Notes: generated from the sequence alone by a model not told the origin. Counted from the first letter of the stretch, positions 10,091 to 22,653 are shown. The stretch: DNA of 64,000 nt from Alopecurus myosuroides (GCA_028641055.1 CM054060.1:59557852-59621851), one strand, 5' to 3'. Program-made: numbers and translations.

Positions 10091-12600
10091 TAACCTCCCC
10101 CAAGCTTAGCTTGTTGTTTGTCCTTGAACAACTCAAACATAGTGCAGAAGCGATGAAAAGACTTTGACAAGAACTTTGCATTGCATATGTAAAACCGTTT
10201 AATACCAAAAAGTATTCAAAACATAATTTCCATAACAAATAACAAAATGCTAGCAAATGTGCATCTAATTAGTGTTAAAGCATTCGTATTTGTTGCAAGG
10301 TAAATAACATGAAGTGTCAACACTTGGATGAGTTTGCCCAACTGTAGAAATAAACAAAGGTTCTTGCATCGCTTTTGATGGAATCATGTCAAGATTTTTT
10401 AGATCTTTTGATTCTTTATTTTACTGACTAGTGAATTCGTTGTGCTTGCAACCTTGCTCTCAATTTTATCAAACCATTTGGTATTCCCTATTATGAATCA
10501 TATGCTTGACCAATTAGAGGTTGAAAGCCTCATGCCTCGTGAATACAGGTACCTCCACGTTTTACTCGACTCGGGCCACAAAGCAAGTGCATGTTACAAT
10601 CATCGTAAGTAATAGTAGCGTCATCAAGAGTATCACCCGGGGTACCTCCTGCCCCAGTGCACAGAACGAGCCCATGCCCCAATGAAAAGAACAAGCAGAA
10701 AGTGAACATCTCAACATCACTTTTATTTACTAATGATTTTTATGTGAGATGTATCATTGATTGTTCACTATGGGCGTGCTGAAAATTTCTACCATGAAAG
10801 CATGGCTTGGGTTAGCCGCCACACGTGTCTCACTAGCCATTTATGCAAACTCCCTGAACTTACTAAGTTTCCTTCTTCATTTCCTGCCGTGAAAAGGCAT
10901 CCACAGACCCAAGTACATGATGTCAACTAAATTTAATTTAGTGCAACGTTGAAAGCTTTCTATGTGTCAGCACATATAAGTTAACTCCCAACCCTAAACT
11001 CATCAAGCATATGACTTCATGTTTAAGATTTGACAAGCTCTTTTACTTTTTATTTGGTTGACAAGTTTAGCAAGAACAAAGGGATGCGTAGACCTTTGTT
11101 TAGAACCACAGTTACTCAAACTGCAGCCAAGTGTTGTCACTAAATAATATCTCCCTTGCATCATCATATAACACACTAGACCATGGAGAAGATAAACATT
11201 TGCTACCACTTCCCTAGATGTTAAAGAAACTATGATGTGCGCACTTGCTGTTATTAAAAAGTCCACATAAGCACAAAAAAGGTGTCATACCTTTCATCCA
11301 CTTCATGCATATCAACTCATCACCATTGTTCTCCTCTCCCAACTTTAACTGCGCAATAAAAACTCAAATATGCTAGAAAACGTTACTCCATACAGTACTA
11401 TTTTTACCCTACCTAAACACCTCAGAATGATCTCATATTTTACGGGTGCATAGGTTATGAAAAGTTGCAATAGTGGTTAAAATTTCAGATCAATTAGAGT
11501 TACAGAAAAAATGTAATGGTGAGCAGATTTCAGCAATTCCTACACCTCCGTTTTTGCATTGGATTCAAGAAAACGAAAATGTTTTTTGTTCTTTTTGATT
11601 TTTTGATGCATAAAGTAAATGACCATAAATAAATAAGAAAAATAAACAACTAAAATATTTTTGTGTTTTCATGATTTTTAGAACAATAAACTAAAACATC
11701 ACAATATAAGAGTGATATAAAAAAAATGAGTGAAAAGGGAGAGAAGTACTCCCCCAACCTTGCGATCAAGCTAGTATCCCGGGTGGTAGTCGTTTCCACC
11801 ACTTGACGAGCCTCCCTGAAAGAAAGAAGGGTCTTGCCACCTTGTTGCGTGCACCGCGAGTTTTTTCCGTGAATATTGTACGATCTTTCCAAAGTTGGTT
11901 GTCATCACGATTCTCGGTGACTTTGGAAGCTCTACTCCTTGTTCTTGAAGTCATCCCAAAGAATCCCTTACCCTTGTTCATGGTGAAAGCTTGTTGTCCA
12001 AAAATAAAATCCAACAAAAATTAAGATGTAGCACTCTAAAAGTAATTGGATGGGTGGAGGAGTCACGTACCAAGGAGCAATCCCACCAAACATATTTGAA
12101 AAATCCGCCCTAAACTTGGAGATCCAAGGATAGCAGGAAGAAGGAGCTCGGGAAAATTTGGGAAAAATACCCGGAGCTGGTTTTTTGTCGAGGGGAAGGA
12201 GATGTTCATTGACCTCTCACCTAACACCCCCCGGGAGCCAAGTTAGTGGGTTTGGTCGCGTGGGACACTCTCATTTGGTCCCTGGTGGCCTCCTGGTGTC
12301 CCACTTTTGGCTGTTGGTCTCCCTGGTAAAATAACCTACCTCCAAATTTTTCTGGAATTTTACGAGAAATTTTTTCTGAAGAGAATTTTTCACATTTCAT
12401 ATTCTGGAATTTATGAACTCTGAAACAATTATGTCTATGCATATACTCTGGATTTCTAAGACAAGTGAAATAAAAAATGCAACTATTTTCTTTGGGAATC
12501 AAGTTTGCATGATTTCCACATTAGTAATGAGGTTGATCAAGTCTCATTAATAATATGTAAACGATATAACACATGATTAATTATATATATATGAAATAAA
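10091..12600 (-). other. Non-coding 3' internal region of the gypsy element
   Basis: Lies between the protease frame and the 3' LTR, where pol would be expected in an autonomous element. No YxDD, integrase HHCC or RNase H motif was seen on either strand. Confidence 0.5.
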
Positions 12601-12603
12601 AAC

Positions 12604-13098
12604 TCAAGATACCTCATATTTGATTGGAATGGTTACAATAATCAAGGTAGCATACTTTGGTGGTGGAGGTGGTAATGCAAACTCAAAGCTTCCAATCATA
12701 AAAGTATTTCTTTGAATGGAATTCACACTTTTGTTTACCATTGTAACAAGATTCTTCTTTGGAAAATAAATGGTATGCTCATTGCCTTTAGCATTGAATG
12801 TCACTTTGCTCTCAGTGCAATTTATCACAGCCCCTGCAGTGTTCAAAAAGGGTCTTCCAAGATTAATAGGTAGATTATCATCCTCAGGAATTTCTAATAT
12901 AAAAAATTCTATGGTAATTAACACATTAGCAATGGAAATAGGAACATCCTCATATATACCTATAGGCACAACAGCTGATTTATCAGCCATTTGCAATGAA
13001 ACTTCAGTTGGAACAAATTTGTTTAGGTTAAATTTCTTATATAGAGAAAAAGGCATAACACTAACACGAGCTCCTAAATCACATAATGCATATTTCAC
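12604..13098 (-). CDS. Gypsy retropepsin-like protease domain
   Basis: An open 164-codon frame with ALCDLGARVSVMPFSLYKKF at its N-terminus. D-L-G-A takes the place of the aspartic protease D-S/T-G-A, as in many plant gypsy elements. ILEIPEDDNLPINLGRPFLNTAGAVIN further on is the conserved hydrophobic-G-R-P-F-L segment. Retropepsins cut the gag-pol polyprotein. It normally continues into reverse transcriptase, but here the frame stops at 12604 and non-coding sequence follows. The upstream part of the polyprotein (13095-13860) is in other frames. Confidence 0.7.
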   Translation of the reverse strand: MKYALCDLGARVSVMPFSLYKKFNLNKFVPTEVSLQMADKSAVVPIGIYEDVPISIANVLITIEFFILEIPEDDNLPINLGRPFLNTAGAVINCTESKVTFNAKGNEHTIYFPKKNLVTMVNKSVNSIQRNTFMIGSFEFALPPPPPKYATLIIVTIPIKYEVS

Positions 13099-13889
13099 GT
13101 AAGTTTCTTTAATATGACAAGGAATAGTGGGGATACCAGGATCCCCACACTTTTTAGGTAGTTTTCCTTCCTAAGAGTAATTAGCAAGCATAGCAGTAAT
13201 TGCACCATTTGGTATCTTTTTTTACTAGTAATAATATCTTTCATATATTTTGAATATGGAGGAATTTTAATAGCATCAACAAGGGGTATTTGTAGACATA
13301 AAGTTTTAATCAACTCAAGAAACTTTTCAAATCTAGCATCATCCGAAGATTTCATTACCTCTTGGGGATATGGTATGGGTCTTTGCACCCATGGATCCCT
13401 TCCTTTACCTTTTTGTTGATTTGAATGTTTCTTTTTTTATTATTCTCAATAGATGGTTGAGGGTCTTCTTTCTCGGTAGGTTTAGGTTCTTCATTATTTT
13501 CTTCTTCTTGTTGTTCTTCTTCAGGAGAAGATGATTCCTCTTCTTCAATATTATCATCTTCAGTCTCAACATTAGCAATAGAAATATCCTTATCTTGTTC
13601 TTGAGAATTGTCATTATCCCCATTTTCATCGGGAGATTTTCATGCTGAAGGTTTCTTCTTGAGAGCCTCTTGCTCTTTTCTGTTGGGATGGTTTTCGGGA
13701 TAGTCAGGATCCTGAGTACTTGCACCACCTCTGGTATTAACTCCAAAAACATGTTTCTTCTCAATAAGATTTTCATACAATTGATTTTGAAGAGAAAACA
13801 TTTGTTTAACTTGATTATTCATCATCTCACAGTGTTTAATAATTCTTCTAACTTCTCCCACACTAGCATTTAAATTTTTACGAAGAAAT

Positions 13890-15245
13890 TTAATTTATGA
13901 AGTTATCCATAATACTCATTCTAATATCATGCTGTTCAGGATTATTACGATAATAAAAATCATTAACATATGACACATCAATAGTTGGTATTACCTTTTG
14001 TTTACCTTCTATAGGGCATACGTCATTAACTGGGATTGGAAAACATGGTTGATCAATAGGAAGTTTAACACCCATTTTAGATAATTCCTTGAGATGAGAG
14101 GTTTTAGTTTCCTTCTCTTTAATAGCCTTGAAAGTTTCTTTCATTGCCTCTCCGTTTAATTTAAGAATGCCTCTTTTCTTCTCCATAAATATCTCTCTTT
14201 CAACTATCTCTTCAATATTTCAATCTTCATATTTTCTAGAGACAGTCTCCAATAACTCAGTTGCTTCATCAACATTCCTTTCCCTGAAAACATTACCTGC
14301 AATACTATCAAGATAGCCTCTAGTATTTTCAGTTAGTCCATTGTAAAATATATCAAGTATTTCATTACTCTTGAAGCCATGGGTAGGGACATTTCCTAAC
14401 CATCTTACTGTACCTCCCCCAAGCTTGGGGTAATTCCTCCTTCTCTTTCTGTGAAAAGTTGCTAATCTCAGTAGTTAAACCATGGATTTTATCAGTAGGG
14501 AAATATTTATTATAGAGTAGGTGCAATCATTCCTCTTTGCTAGTAATAAATACAGGTTCTAAACGATTATACCAAGTTTTAGCATTTCCTCCCGAAGTAA
14601 AATGAAATAACTTCAAGAAATAATAGCGCTGGTGGATTTCATCTTTACCAAATAACACAGATAAATCATGCAAAACAACAATGTGTTCAAAAGGAAACTC
14701 ATTGTCTCTCCCATAAAACTTAAACTTATCAGCTTTTTCAATTATTTCAGGATCACCACTAAACTCATAATATTTATCTTTAATTTTAATAGCTGGAGCA
14801 TTCATTTTCTTAGTAACAGGGAAATAATCATCAAGAGGAAAAAATTATAGCTATCAAGTTTATCCAATTTATCAAAATTCGAATCCATAAAAGCCATAGT
14901 AAATGCATCTTCTTCCTCAGAAGAAGTATCACAATTATCATCACAGTATTCATTATCTTCTAATTCAGATTCAACATTACTAGTAATAATAGGAGATTCA
15001 GGCATTTCAGGTGTTGCAGGTGTCACTTCTTTGTCCATGCTACCACATATCTCATTATTTTCGGTACTTGTAGACATCTTAGACGAACTAGATATATTTT
15101 TACCTTTCTTTTTAGCAACAATAGCAGAAGTAACATTAGGTGAAAAGTTTGGCCTACTTGGCAAGTCCGTACCTCTTCGAGTAGTGGAAGGCCTCATGTC
15201 CTTCGGACGATCCTTTCCCATACTGCACCAAATAAATGATAACAA
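13890..15245 (-). pseudogene. Gypsy gag polyprotein, broken
   Basis: Runs from a start near 15245 (CSMGKDRPKDMRPSTT...), through an acidic stretch (ELEDNEYCDDNCDTSSEEED), into a retrotrans_gag-type block. That block shows FKFYGRDNEFPFEH, YYFLKLFHFTSGGNAKTWYN, then PTDKIHGLTTEISNF, LPQAWGRY and GFKSNEILDIFYNGL, then a basic helical tail ending near 13890. Several stops and frameshifts (about 14805, 14527, 14220) interrupt it. Gag forms the virus-like particle that packages element RNA. The domain order is as expected, but this copy is not intact. Confidence 0.7.
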
Positions 15246-15377
15246 GTGGTATTACCAATAAATCTAGGCTCCCCGGTAACGGCGCTAGAAAATGTCTTGA
15301 TACCCACAAATATAGGGGATCACTGAAATGTTCGTTGGGAAGTATTACCCAAATTTATAGTTTGACTCAAGGGGAAG

Positions 15378-15737
15378 AGCTGACTGTGGGCCAGGCAGGG
15401 GAAATGCAATTTCAGTTCTTTGTCGTGTGCATACAGACGGCAAAGGATGTATCTTTGTTGTGTGCATGCACATGGCAAAGATCTGACGCGACACCCCTGT
15501 TGTGACGCGGAACGGAACGGCCACATGGCAGTAATAGTTGTCGTGTGTTTTCTTTACCGTGTGTATTTTGTGTTCTTTGCCGTGTGTTTGTCTTTACCGT
15601 GTGTCTTTCGTGGTACTAAACCGTGTGTTGGCCTTTACCGTGTGCGGCACACGGAAAAGATTATCTATGCCGTGTGCCCGATATATGGCACACAACAAAG
15701 ATCTGAGCACACGGGAATGAACTCGTCTCCGATAGTG
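15378..15737. mobile_element. CACTA element terminus (fragment)
   Basis: Multiple subterminal repeats of the type TTTGCCGTGTG, TTTACCGTGTG and GCACACGG, ending in CTCCGATAGTG. In inverted reading this is CACTATCGGAG, a CACTA-type end. The flank after it (AGCTGTCATAAGTGG) corresponds to uninterrupted sequence at 32552. The other terminus was not found, so it is treated as a fragment. Confidence 0.65.
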
Positions 15738-15976
15738 AGCTGTCATAAGTGGTTGATGCAATAATCTATTTCCATTCTCAAAAGAGCAAACTACAAGAAG
15801 TGGTTGAAGCAAACTGACAGCTAGCGCACGATGGAACTTGGAAGCCAATCCATCGGCCGAGCATCCAAAATCAAGCATCAATGACCATCTTCAGACAATA
15901 GAAATATGATGGCAAATAAAACTGGGTGCACATGTAGAAAAAAGTTCCAATAACTAGAAACGGTAAACATACTTGC
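15738..15976. repeat. Duplicated segment, copy 1
   Basis: Aligns nearly base for base with 32552-32785: CATAAGTGGTTGATGCAATAA, GCGCACGATGGAACTTGGAAG, CAAGCATCAATGACCATC and GGTAAACATACTTGCAA are shared. Only scattered substitutions and one small indel separate the copies. It is bounded by a CACTA end on the left and a LINE fragment on the right. Confidence 0.8.
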
Positions 15977-16518
15977 AACCTTGCGCATGTCGAACAACCT
16001 TGCGCTGAGAGGATGGCCTCATGATCCCATCTGCAAGCTCTTCCGCATACATCCGGAGACGGTTCAGCACCTTTGTCACGGATGCTCTTTCACATCGGCG
16101 GCCCGAGACTCCGTGCTTCAGGCTTCGGACTTTCCGGTGCCGTCCGCCACCTCCACGGCGGGCAGGGACTTTGACGGGTGGTGGCTCCACCACATCGCTA
16201 GCTTCACGAAAGAAAAAACGAGGGAGGCCAGCGGCATCATTTTCTACATCATTTGGGGAGTTTGGAGCGGAATAGGAGGGTGTTCGCTAAGACAGCGCTG
16301 CCGGTGGCGGATGTGGTTGGCCTTATTTGTGGGGAGATCGAGCAGAGAGCCTTTTTCCTTCTGAGATGATCCAGGAGCCTCGAGCACCGGCTAGCTTTTG
16401 TATAGTCTTTTAGTTTTTTTCCTTTTTTTTTTCTAGTCTCACTTGAGGCCTTCCTGCAAAGGAATTGCTTTCTATCTAATCGAATGGCAGAACGCCTGCA
16501 TTAACCCTCATAAAAAAT
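15977..16518 (+). mobile_element. 5'-truncated LINE, zf-RVT C-terminus (LINE-C)
   Basis: Reads MSNNLALRGWPHDPICKLFRIHPETVQHLCHGC, the zinc-binding C-terminal domain of plant L1 ORF2 (C-x2-C..H-x4-C pattern, first Cys degraded). KEKTREASGIIFYIIWGVW follows, then a 3' UTR with TTTTAGTTTTTTTCC and the ending CCTGCATTAACCCTCATAAAAAA. 5' truncation and an A-rich 3' end are typical of LINE insertions. Confidence 0.75.
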
Positions 16519-16800
16519 GTTTGGAAACTGGTTACGGCGATTTAGGAAACCAGTTATAACGCAAAAACCTATGTCAGAGTGATCGCTTCATGTTGGTCTC
16601 CAATCATCGTGATATATTCTTTTTAACAAAGACATTTTTAACTTTTTGAAGGTTATTCACGGAACCACGTACTCGATCAGTACATGGTTCTTACTTCAGT
16701 TTATGGAGTCACCGGACCTTTAGCACTTTGGATGCAACCTTCTAGCCTGAGTTGATCGCACAAGTTTTGTTCAACCGATTTGGTAGGCGGTTTGGAAATA

Positions 16801-17091
16801 GGATTAATCCTAGAGTATGCATCCAAAGTGCTACCACTATAGGACTCAGATCAGAGGTTCTATGTGTTGCCAAGTTCTCCTCGATATAGAGCTTTTAGAA
16901 CTAAAAAATAAGTGCTTGTTAAGTAAATGGCTTTTTAAACTACTGAATGAGGAAGGGGTTTGGCAGGAACTTATTACAAATAAATATTTGTGTGGTAAGA
17001 CGCTCGCGCAGGTCAAAACTAAACCCAATGATTCTCCTGTTTGGAGGGGCATCATGACAGTTAGACATGATTTTTTTAGCCGAGGTCTTTT
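16801..17091 (+). mobile_element. LINE-A ORF2 fragment, left part
   Basis: Encodes LDIELLELKNKCLLSKWLFKLLNEEG, then WQELITNKYLCGKTLAQVK and SPVWRGIMTVRHDFFSRGLF, the segment C-terminal to reverse transcriptase in plant L1 elements. It stops at GAGGTCTTTT (17082-17091), where LINE-B begins. The reading frame resumes at 28864 as IVGNGQGTRFWEDRW. Confidence 0.8.
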
Positions 17092-17411
17092 TTTAGATAA
17101 AAGGTAAGTTTTATTACCCGACTTTGAGTTAACAAAGCCCACAAGGTTCCACAACAAGTTAATACATTGCTGAGGCATACAACTTAGCCGAAAGGAACAA
17201 ACAACAAGACACCAAATCAACTGGGAGGCGCCAAGCCAGTCTGCCGCGGCTGAGAGCGACACGACGCATGCACCTCCTTAAGCTTGTCGATCAGCCATCT
17301 AGCGCCCACCTGGTCCACTGGCCTGAGTAATGAGAGCCACACCTGTAAGAAGAGCATAGTTTTAAAAGTAATGTCAGCAGGATGGTTAATGCACTTCTTT
17401 TCAATAGCAAG

Positions 17412-19526
17412 TTAATTGCACACATTCCAAAGCGCCCAAGATTGCGCTAAGAACGAAATCCAAATCAGTCGTCGGGCCATCCCGGAGATTGTTGTCAACA
17501 AGCCATAAAATTGTGCAAAGTTGGCGGGATTCCAATCCCTCCCAAGGGTTTGTCTAAGAACCACCCAAGCAAAAGCTGCCACGGAATAAGTGAAGAACAT
17601 GTGAGAGATGTTTTCAGTTTGGCCACAGAGCGCACACGATCCATTTGAAGGCCCCTTACTAGTGGCTAGTTGTGCGCCTGAGGGCAGACGGTCAAGAACG
17701 AGCTGCCACGAGAACACCTTAATTTTTAGGGGGATCTTGGCCTTCCAGATATCTTGGAAGTACGCCACAGATGCCCCATTGGAAAGCGCTTTGTACATAG
17801 AGCTGACTAGAAAAATTCCCGAGGGTTCCAAGGTCCAAGTCACCTTGTCTTGCTCCTCCGAGACGTGGATCTCCGCTAGAATAGCGTCAAGGCGCGCCCA
17901 CTGGAGCGCTCCCTCAGCGTCCAATGTCCTGTGGAATCTGCATCCTTCGGACACCGCAGTAGCCACCGAGATATTGGCATCCTCACAAATGCTAAAGAGA
18001 AGGGGGAAGCTATCTTTTAGGGGGCCCTCCCCAAACCACCAGTCTAGCCAAAACTGCGTTCTCTGGCCATTGCCCAGGACATATTTCACCCCTAACTTGA
18101 ACAGGTGCTTGATCTTATGTAAGCTCCTCCAAAATTCCGAACCGCCCCGGTCAACACTAGCAAAGATATCTCCGGAAGGCGTGTATTTAGCTCTAATGAT
18201 GGAAGCCCAAATCGAGTCCTCCTGCGAATATAATTTCCAAATCCACTTCAGCATTAGAGACTTATTCATGTGCCCGGAGTTGACAATGCCGAGACCCCCA
18301 CTCTCCCTGGGGCGACAAACAGACGGCCAATTCACCATGTGGTATTTCCGTTTTGGGCCAGCCCCTTCCCAAAAGAACTTGGCCCTATGAGTGTCGAACC
18401 GAGTATGGACCCCCTCAAGCAGCAGAAAGAGACCCATGGCATATGTTGGGAGCCTCGCTAGAAAAGAATTGGAAAGGATAAGTCTGCCCCCAGAGGAAAG
18501 GAACCGTCCTATCCAGGGCTCGACTCGGTCCGCTAACTTTTGGACTAGAAACGACCATTGCTCGATGGTGAGTTTCCTATCCGCAATCGGGATGCCCAGG
18601 TAAAAGAACTGCAGAGATCCCAACTTGCAGTTCAATTGTCTGGCCACCTCTACTTGGGCTTCATGCGGTTGATCGAAGACGAAAACCTCACTTTTGTGAT
18701 AGTTGATCTTGAGCCCAGACATATCCTCGAAACACATCAGGAGGAATTTAAGATGAGCGATCCCTTGCGGTGAATTCTGGATCATGATGATGGTATCGTC
18801 AGCATACTGGAGGTGGGAAATTCCCCCTGGCACAAGATGTGGCACCACTCCACTAATATGTCCAGCGACACAGGCTGTCGAAAGAATGGCTGAAAGGCCA
18901 TCAACAACATAGTTGAAAAGTAAGGGCGAGAGTGGGTCACCCTGACGAACTCCGCGAAGGTTACAGAATAAAGGCCCCATCTCCCCATTTATGGAGATCG
19001 CCGTCTGACCCCCGGGAACAAGCTGCGAAATCCTGTGCACAAAACCCGCATCGAAACCCTTTCTCTAGAGCACCTCAAGCAGGGAGTCCTAGTTAACCCT
19101 GTCATAGGCTTTTTCGAAGTCCAGTTTCAGTAAAATTCCCCCTATCTTTTTACTCTTGATCTCATGGACAATTTCATGCAGGGCCAAGGCACCCTCAAGA
19201 ATAAAACGCCCCTTGATAAAGGCGGTCTGGTTCGGGCTGATGGTGCGGTTAGCTATACGATCAAGACGAGAAGCCACGACTTTGGACACAATTTTGAAGA
19301 TAACATTGATAAGGGAAATGGGACGAAATTGTGTGATCTCATCCGCGCCCTGAGTCCTGGGGATCAACGAAAGTACCTTGTAGTTGAGCCGCGAGATGTC
19401 AATCCTCCCTAGGATGAAATCGTTGAGAATGTGAAGAATGCCGTGTTTGACTAGCGACCAACACTTCTTAAAGAACGAGACCATGAAACCGTCCGGCCCA
19501 GGGGCGGTCTCAGTTTTCAACCTCAT
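17412..19526 (-). pseudogene. LINE-B ORF2: reverse transcriptase and zf-RVT
   Basis: Non-LTR reverse transcriptase. Visible blocks: TAPGPDGFMVSFFKKCW (fingers), FRPISLINVIFKIVSKVVASRL, NQTAFIKGRFI, GGILLKLDFEKAYDRV, RQGDPLSPLLFNYVVDGLS, then the catalytic HLQYADDTIIM (YADD codons at 18795-18806) and FFYLGIPI. The C-terminal domain has SCALCGQTENISHMFF (zinc-binding block) and ALWNVCN at the end. Between the two long open parts, DRVN*DSL and VL*RKGF each show TAG where Trp is usual. This enzyme would prime cDNA synthesis at nicked DNA; the stops make this copy inactive. Confidence 0.85.
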
Positions 19527-19622
19527 GACAATCTCCTCGAGTTCTTGTTCGGTGAAGGTAATGGCCAGAGAGGTGTTCTCTTCCTTCGAGACTTGGCCAT
19601 GGGGGCCCCAAATGTTTCGAGC

Positions 19623-19988
19623 TCAACCACATTGTCTAGGGTGGGAGGAACCCATAAGGTCCCGATAGAAGCCATAAATGTGCTCATGCAACTCCTTCTT
19701 AGCGGTTAAAACTCCGTTCTCCGTCCTAAGGGCGTAGATGTTACACATGCGGCATTTTCCATTAGCCACGGCATGGAAGTAGGCGGTATTCGCATCCCCT
19801 TGGAGCGCCCATCGGATTCTGCCCCGCTGCCGCCAGTACTCCTCTTCAAGCTTGTATAGGTTAAGAAGCTCGTCGTCGAGGTGATATTGAAAGGCCCACT
19901 CCTCATCATCTAGGCCCCGAGCCTTGGCAATGGCCCCATATTGTAGGGTGGATCTCGAAAGATAGGAAAGATCTCCCTCCAAGCCGTC
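19623..19988 (-). pseudogene. LINE-B ORF2 linker, downstream side of plastid insertion
   Basis: Encodes GDLSYLSRSTLQYGAIAKARGL, DDELLNLYKLEEEYWRQRGRI and WALQGDANTAYFHAVANGK, the segment between endonuclease and reverse transcriptase. Its upstream codons GAC GGC TTG meet plastid DNA at 19989. The preceding codons (LDLKA) are at 24736 onward, and the frame matches across the insert. Confidence 0.8.
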
Positions 19989-20462
19989 ATACGACTCTCA
20001 TCGAATACGGCTTTCCACAGAATTCTATAGGGATCTATGAGATCGAGTATGGAATTATGTTTACTCACTTTAAATTGAGTATCCGTTTCCCTCCTTTTCC
20101 CTCTATGATCGGAAATCCTGTGTTTTCCATATCCATACGATCGAGTCCTTAGGTTTCTGAAATAGTGTAATGGAAAAAGAAGTGCTTCGAATCATTGCTA
20201 TTTGACTCGGACCTGTTCTGAAAAAGTCGAGGTATTTCAAATTGTTTGTTGACACGGACAAAGTAAGGGAAAACCTCTGAAAGAATTTCCATATTGACCT
20301 TGGACATATAAGAGTTCCGAATCGAATCTCTTTAGAAAGAGGATCTTTTGCCTCATGGTAGCCTGCTCCAGTCCCCTTACGAAACTTTCGTTATTGGGTT
20401 AGCCATAAATTCACATGGCATCATCAAATGATACAAGTCTTGGATAAGAATCTACAACGCAC

Positions 20463-20694
20463 TAGAACGCCCTTGTTGACGATTCTTTACTGCGACATCA
20501 TCTAGGGTTCCTCGAATAATGCGATATCTCACACAGAGTAAATCCTTAACCCTTCCTCCTCTTACTAATACTACCGAATGTTCTTGTAAATTATGGCCAA
20601 TACCAGGTATATAAGCAGTGATTTCAAATCTAGAGGTTAATCATACTCTGGCAACTTTACGTAAGGCAGAGTTCGGTTTTTTGGGGTTGATAGT
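20463..20694 (-). pseudogene. rps12: Plastid rps12 exon 2 copy in the nucleus
   Basis: Reads NPKKPNSALRKVARV, then a TGA stop (complement of 20641-20643) where plastid rps12 has CGA (Arg). [34 protein letters not shown] and [22 protein letters not shown] follow. The P-G after KDL is changed to L-C. At the exon end GTGCG starts the group II intron, so the transfer was of DNA, not spliced RNA. Exon 3 is not included. Rps12 is the small-subunit decoding-centre protein; this copy is non-functional. Confidence 0.9.
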
Positions 20695-22353
20695 GGAAAA
20701 GTCGACAAATAAGTCACCCTTACTGTCCCTTTAGAGAACCGTACATGAGATTTTCACCTCATACGGCTCCTCGGTCAATTATTTCGAAGGGATCCTTTTC
20801 CTCGTTCGAGAGTCTCCGCCCTTCTTCCACTCTGTCCCGAAGACTAACTAAGACCAATTGAGTCACGTTTTCATGTTCTAATTGAATACTTTCCATTTAT
20901 GATATGATTAAAGGAAAGGAGAAGATTGTTCTTTTACCAAACATATGCGGATCAAATAACCTCTTATAATAAGAAGAAATATTTCTCGGTATCAATCCCC
21001 TTGCCCCTCATTCTTTGAGAATCAGAAGGATCCTTTTCGAGTTTCCATTTCTTCATTTGGAATCTAGGCTCTTCTATCTTTGACTTATTTTTTTTTGCTT
21101 TATTCTTTATTTATTTCATTTTGATTTTTCCCTCTTCCTCCATCCCTATCCTCTAGGTATATCGTTTGCATCAATAGAGAACCTTTTCCTCTGTATGAAT
21201 GTATATTATTCCATTCCAATTTCTTCCCCAAACTTCCCAAGAAAAATCCCAAATTAAATCCAAAATTGACGGGTTAATGTGAGCTTATCCATGCAGTTAG
21301 GCGCTCTTCAAATAGGAATCCATTTTCTAACTGGCTTTCCTGCTTTGGTGAGTTGTCCGAGATCTTTTCGATGACCTATGTTGTGTTGAAGGTATATTTA
21401 TATGATCCAATCGATTGCATAAGACCCGCAGTAGTAATAGAACGGGAAAGTATACAGAAAAGACAGTTCTTTTCAATTTTGATTATCTATATATTAGTTC
21501 GTTTCTATTTCTAGATATTTATTTCTATATATTAGTATTAGTTAGTAGTACTATTCTATTAGTTACCGAGGAGAAAGGGGGCTCAGCAGGAAGAGGATTG
21601 TACCATGAGAGAAGCACGAAGGTCAACCCGCTTCAAATATGGAACATGGATTCTGGCAATGCAACGGAGTTGGTTCCTCATATCGATCCGATCCGAATGA
21701 ATCAGTCTTTCTACAAAGTTCAATCTTTGCCTATTAGGAAAGAGGGTAGCAAGTTCTAAATTCTGTCTTGGTAGGACATAGATTTCTATTACTATGAAAT
21801 TCATAAATGAAAATGAAGTAGTTAATGGGAGGGCTACTATTATCCTTTTTCTTGTATGTGTTCCTAAGAGAAGTAATTTGTCCTGATGTTTCGAGGTCTA
21901 AAAAAAGGGCGTGGAAACAGATAGAAATTCTTGAATGGAAATTGAAAAGAAATGTAGCCCCAGTTCCTTCGGAAATGGTAAGATCTTTGGCGCAAGAAGA
22001 AGGGGCGACCCATATCATCTTGACTTGGTTCTGCTTCCCTCTTTTTTTAAGAATACCGAGTCGGGTTCTTCTCCTACCAGTATCAAATAGAACATGCTGA
22101 ACAAGATCTTCTTCATGGAAACCTGCTCGATTTAGATCGGGGAAATTGTACAGATTTTATGAAACCATGTGCGATGGCTCGAATCCATAGTCAATCCTAC
22201 TTTCGATAGGACCGGTTGACAATTGAATCCTATTTTTCCCATGATTTGACTATCCATAAAAGTGCGGAAAGAAAGCCCGGAGGAAGAGTGGCCTTGAGTT
22301 TCTCGCCCCTTTGCCTTAGGATTCGTTAATTCTCTTTCTCGATGGGACGGGGA
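20695..22353. other. Plastid rps12-trnV intergenic DNA
   Basis: Continuous with the neighbouring plastid genes and in the order found in grass plastid inverted repeats. Short open stretches (for example 21825-22100) are not known genes. Confidence 0.7.
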
Positions 22354-22425
22354 AGGGATATAACTCAGCGGTAGAGTGTCACCTTGACGTGGTGGAAGTC
22401 ATTAGTTCGAGCCTGATTATCCCTA
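22354..22425 (+). tRNA. trnV-GAC: Plastid-derived trnV-GAC copy
   Basis: 72 nt starting AGGGATATAACTCAGCGGTAG and ending GATTATCCCTA; acceptor ends AGGGATA/TATCCCT pair. The anticodon GAC is at 22386-22388 in loop TTGACGT. One T-arm position reads ATTAG where I expect ATCAG. No CCA is encoded. It lies in a nuclear plastid insert and is probably not used. Confidence 0.88.
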
Positions 22426-22653
22426 AACCCAATGTGAGTTTTATCTATTTTGACTTACTCCTCCGGCATGAGCGAACGGGAATGGATAAGAGCCTTGTGG
22501 GATTGACGTGATAGGGTAGGGTTGCCTATACTGCTGGTGGCAAACTCCAGGCTGATAATCTGAAGCGCATGGATACAAGTTATCCTTGGAAGGAAAGACA
22601 ATTCCGAATCCGCTTTGTCTACGAATAAGGAAGCTATAAGTAATGCAACTATA

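Larger units (their letters stand above)
8731..15377 (-). mobile_element. Ty3/gypsy-type retrotransposon with gag and protease only
   Basis: On the plus strand the low-coordinate LTR begins TGATACTCACAGGTATAGGGGATC (8731) and the other LTR begins TGATACCCACAAATATAGGGGATC (15298). Each continues with a matching CCAAATTTATAG...GACTCAAGGGGAA block, so the element runs on the minus strand. The 3' LTR extends to about 10090, where the minus strand reads a purine-rich AAGCTTGGGGGAGGT tract suitable as PPT. The 5' LTR is truncated after about 80 bp at a CACTA end. Next to it, CCCCGGTAACGGCGCTAGA is the usual start of the internal domain. Gag and retropepsin are visible (12604-15245) but no reverse transcriptase or integrase, so it is non-autonomous or internally deleted. 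It resembles Sabrina-like Triticeae elements; that name is a guess. Confidence 0.75.

Noticed and set aside
20400..20470. Spliced rps12 cDNA (RNA-mediated transfer)
   Set aside because: The frame appears to run on past exon 2 to a stop, but those codons are the start of the group II intron (GTGCG) followed by intron sequence.
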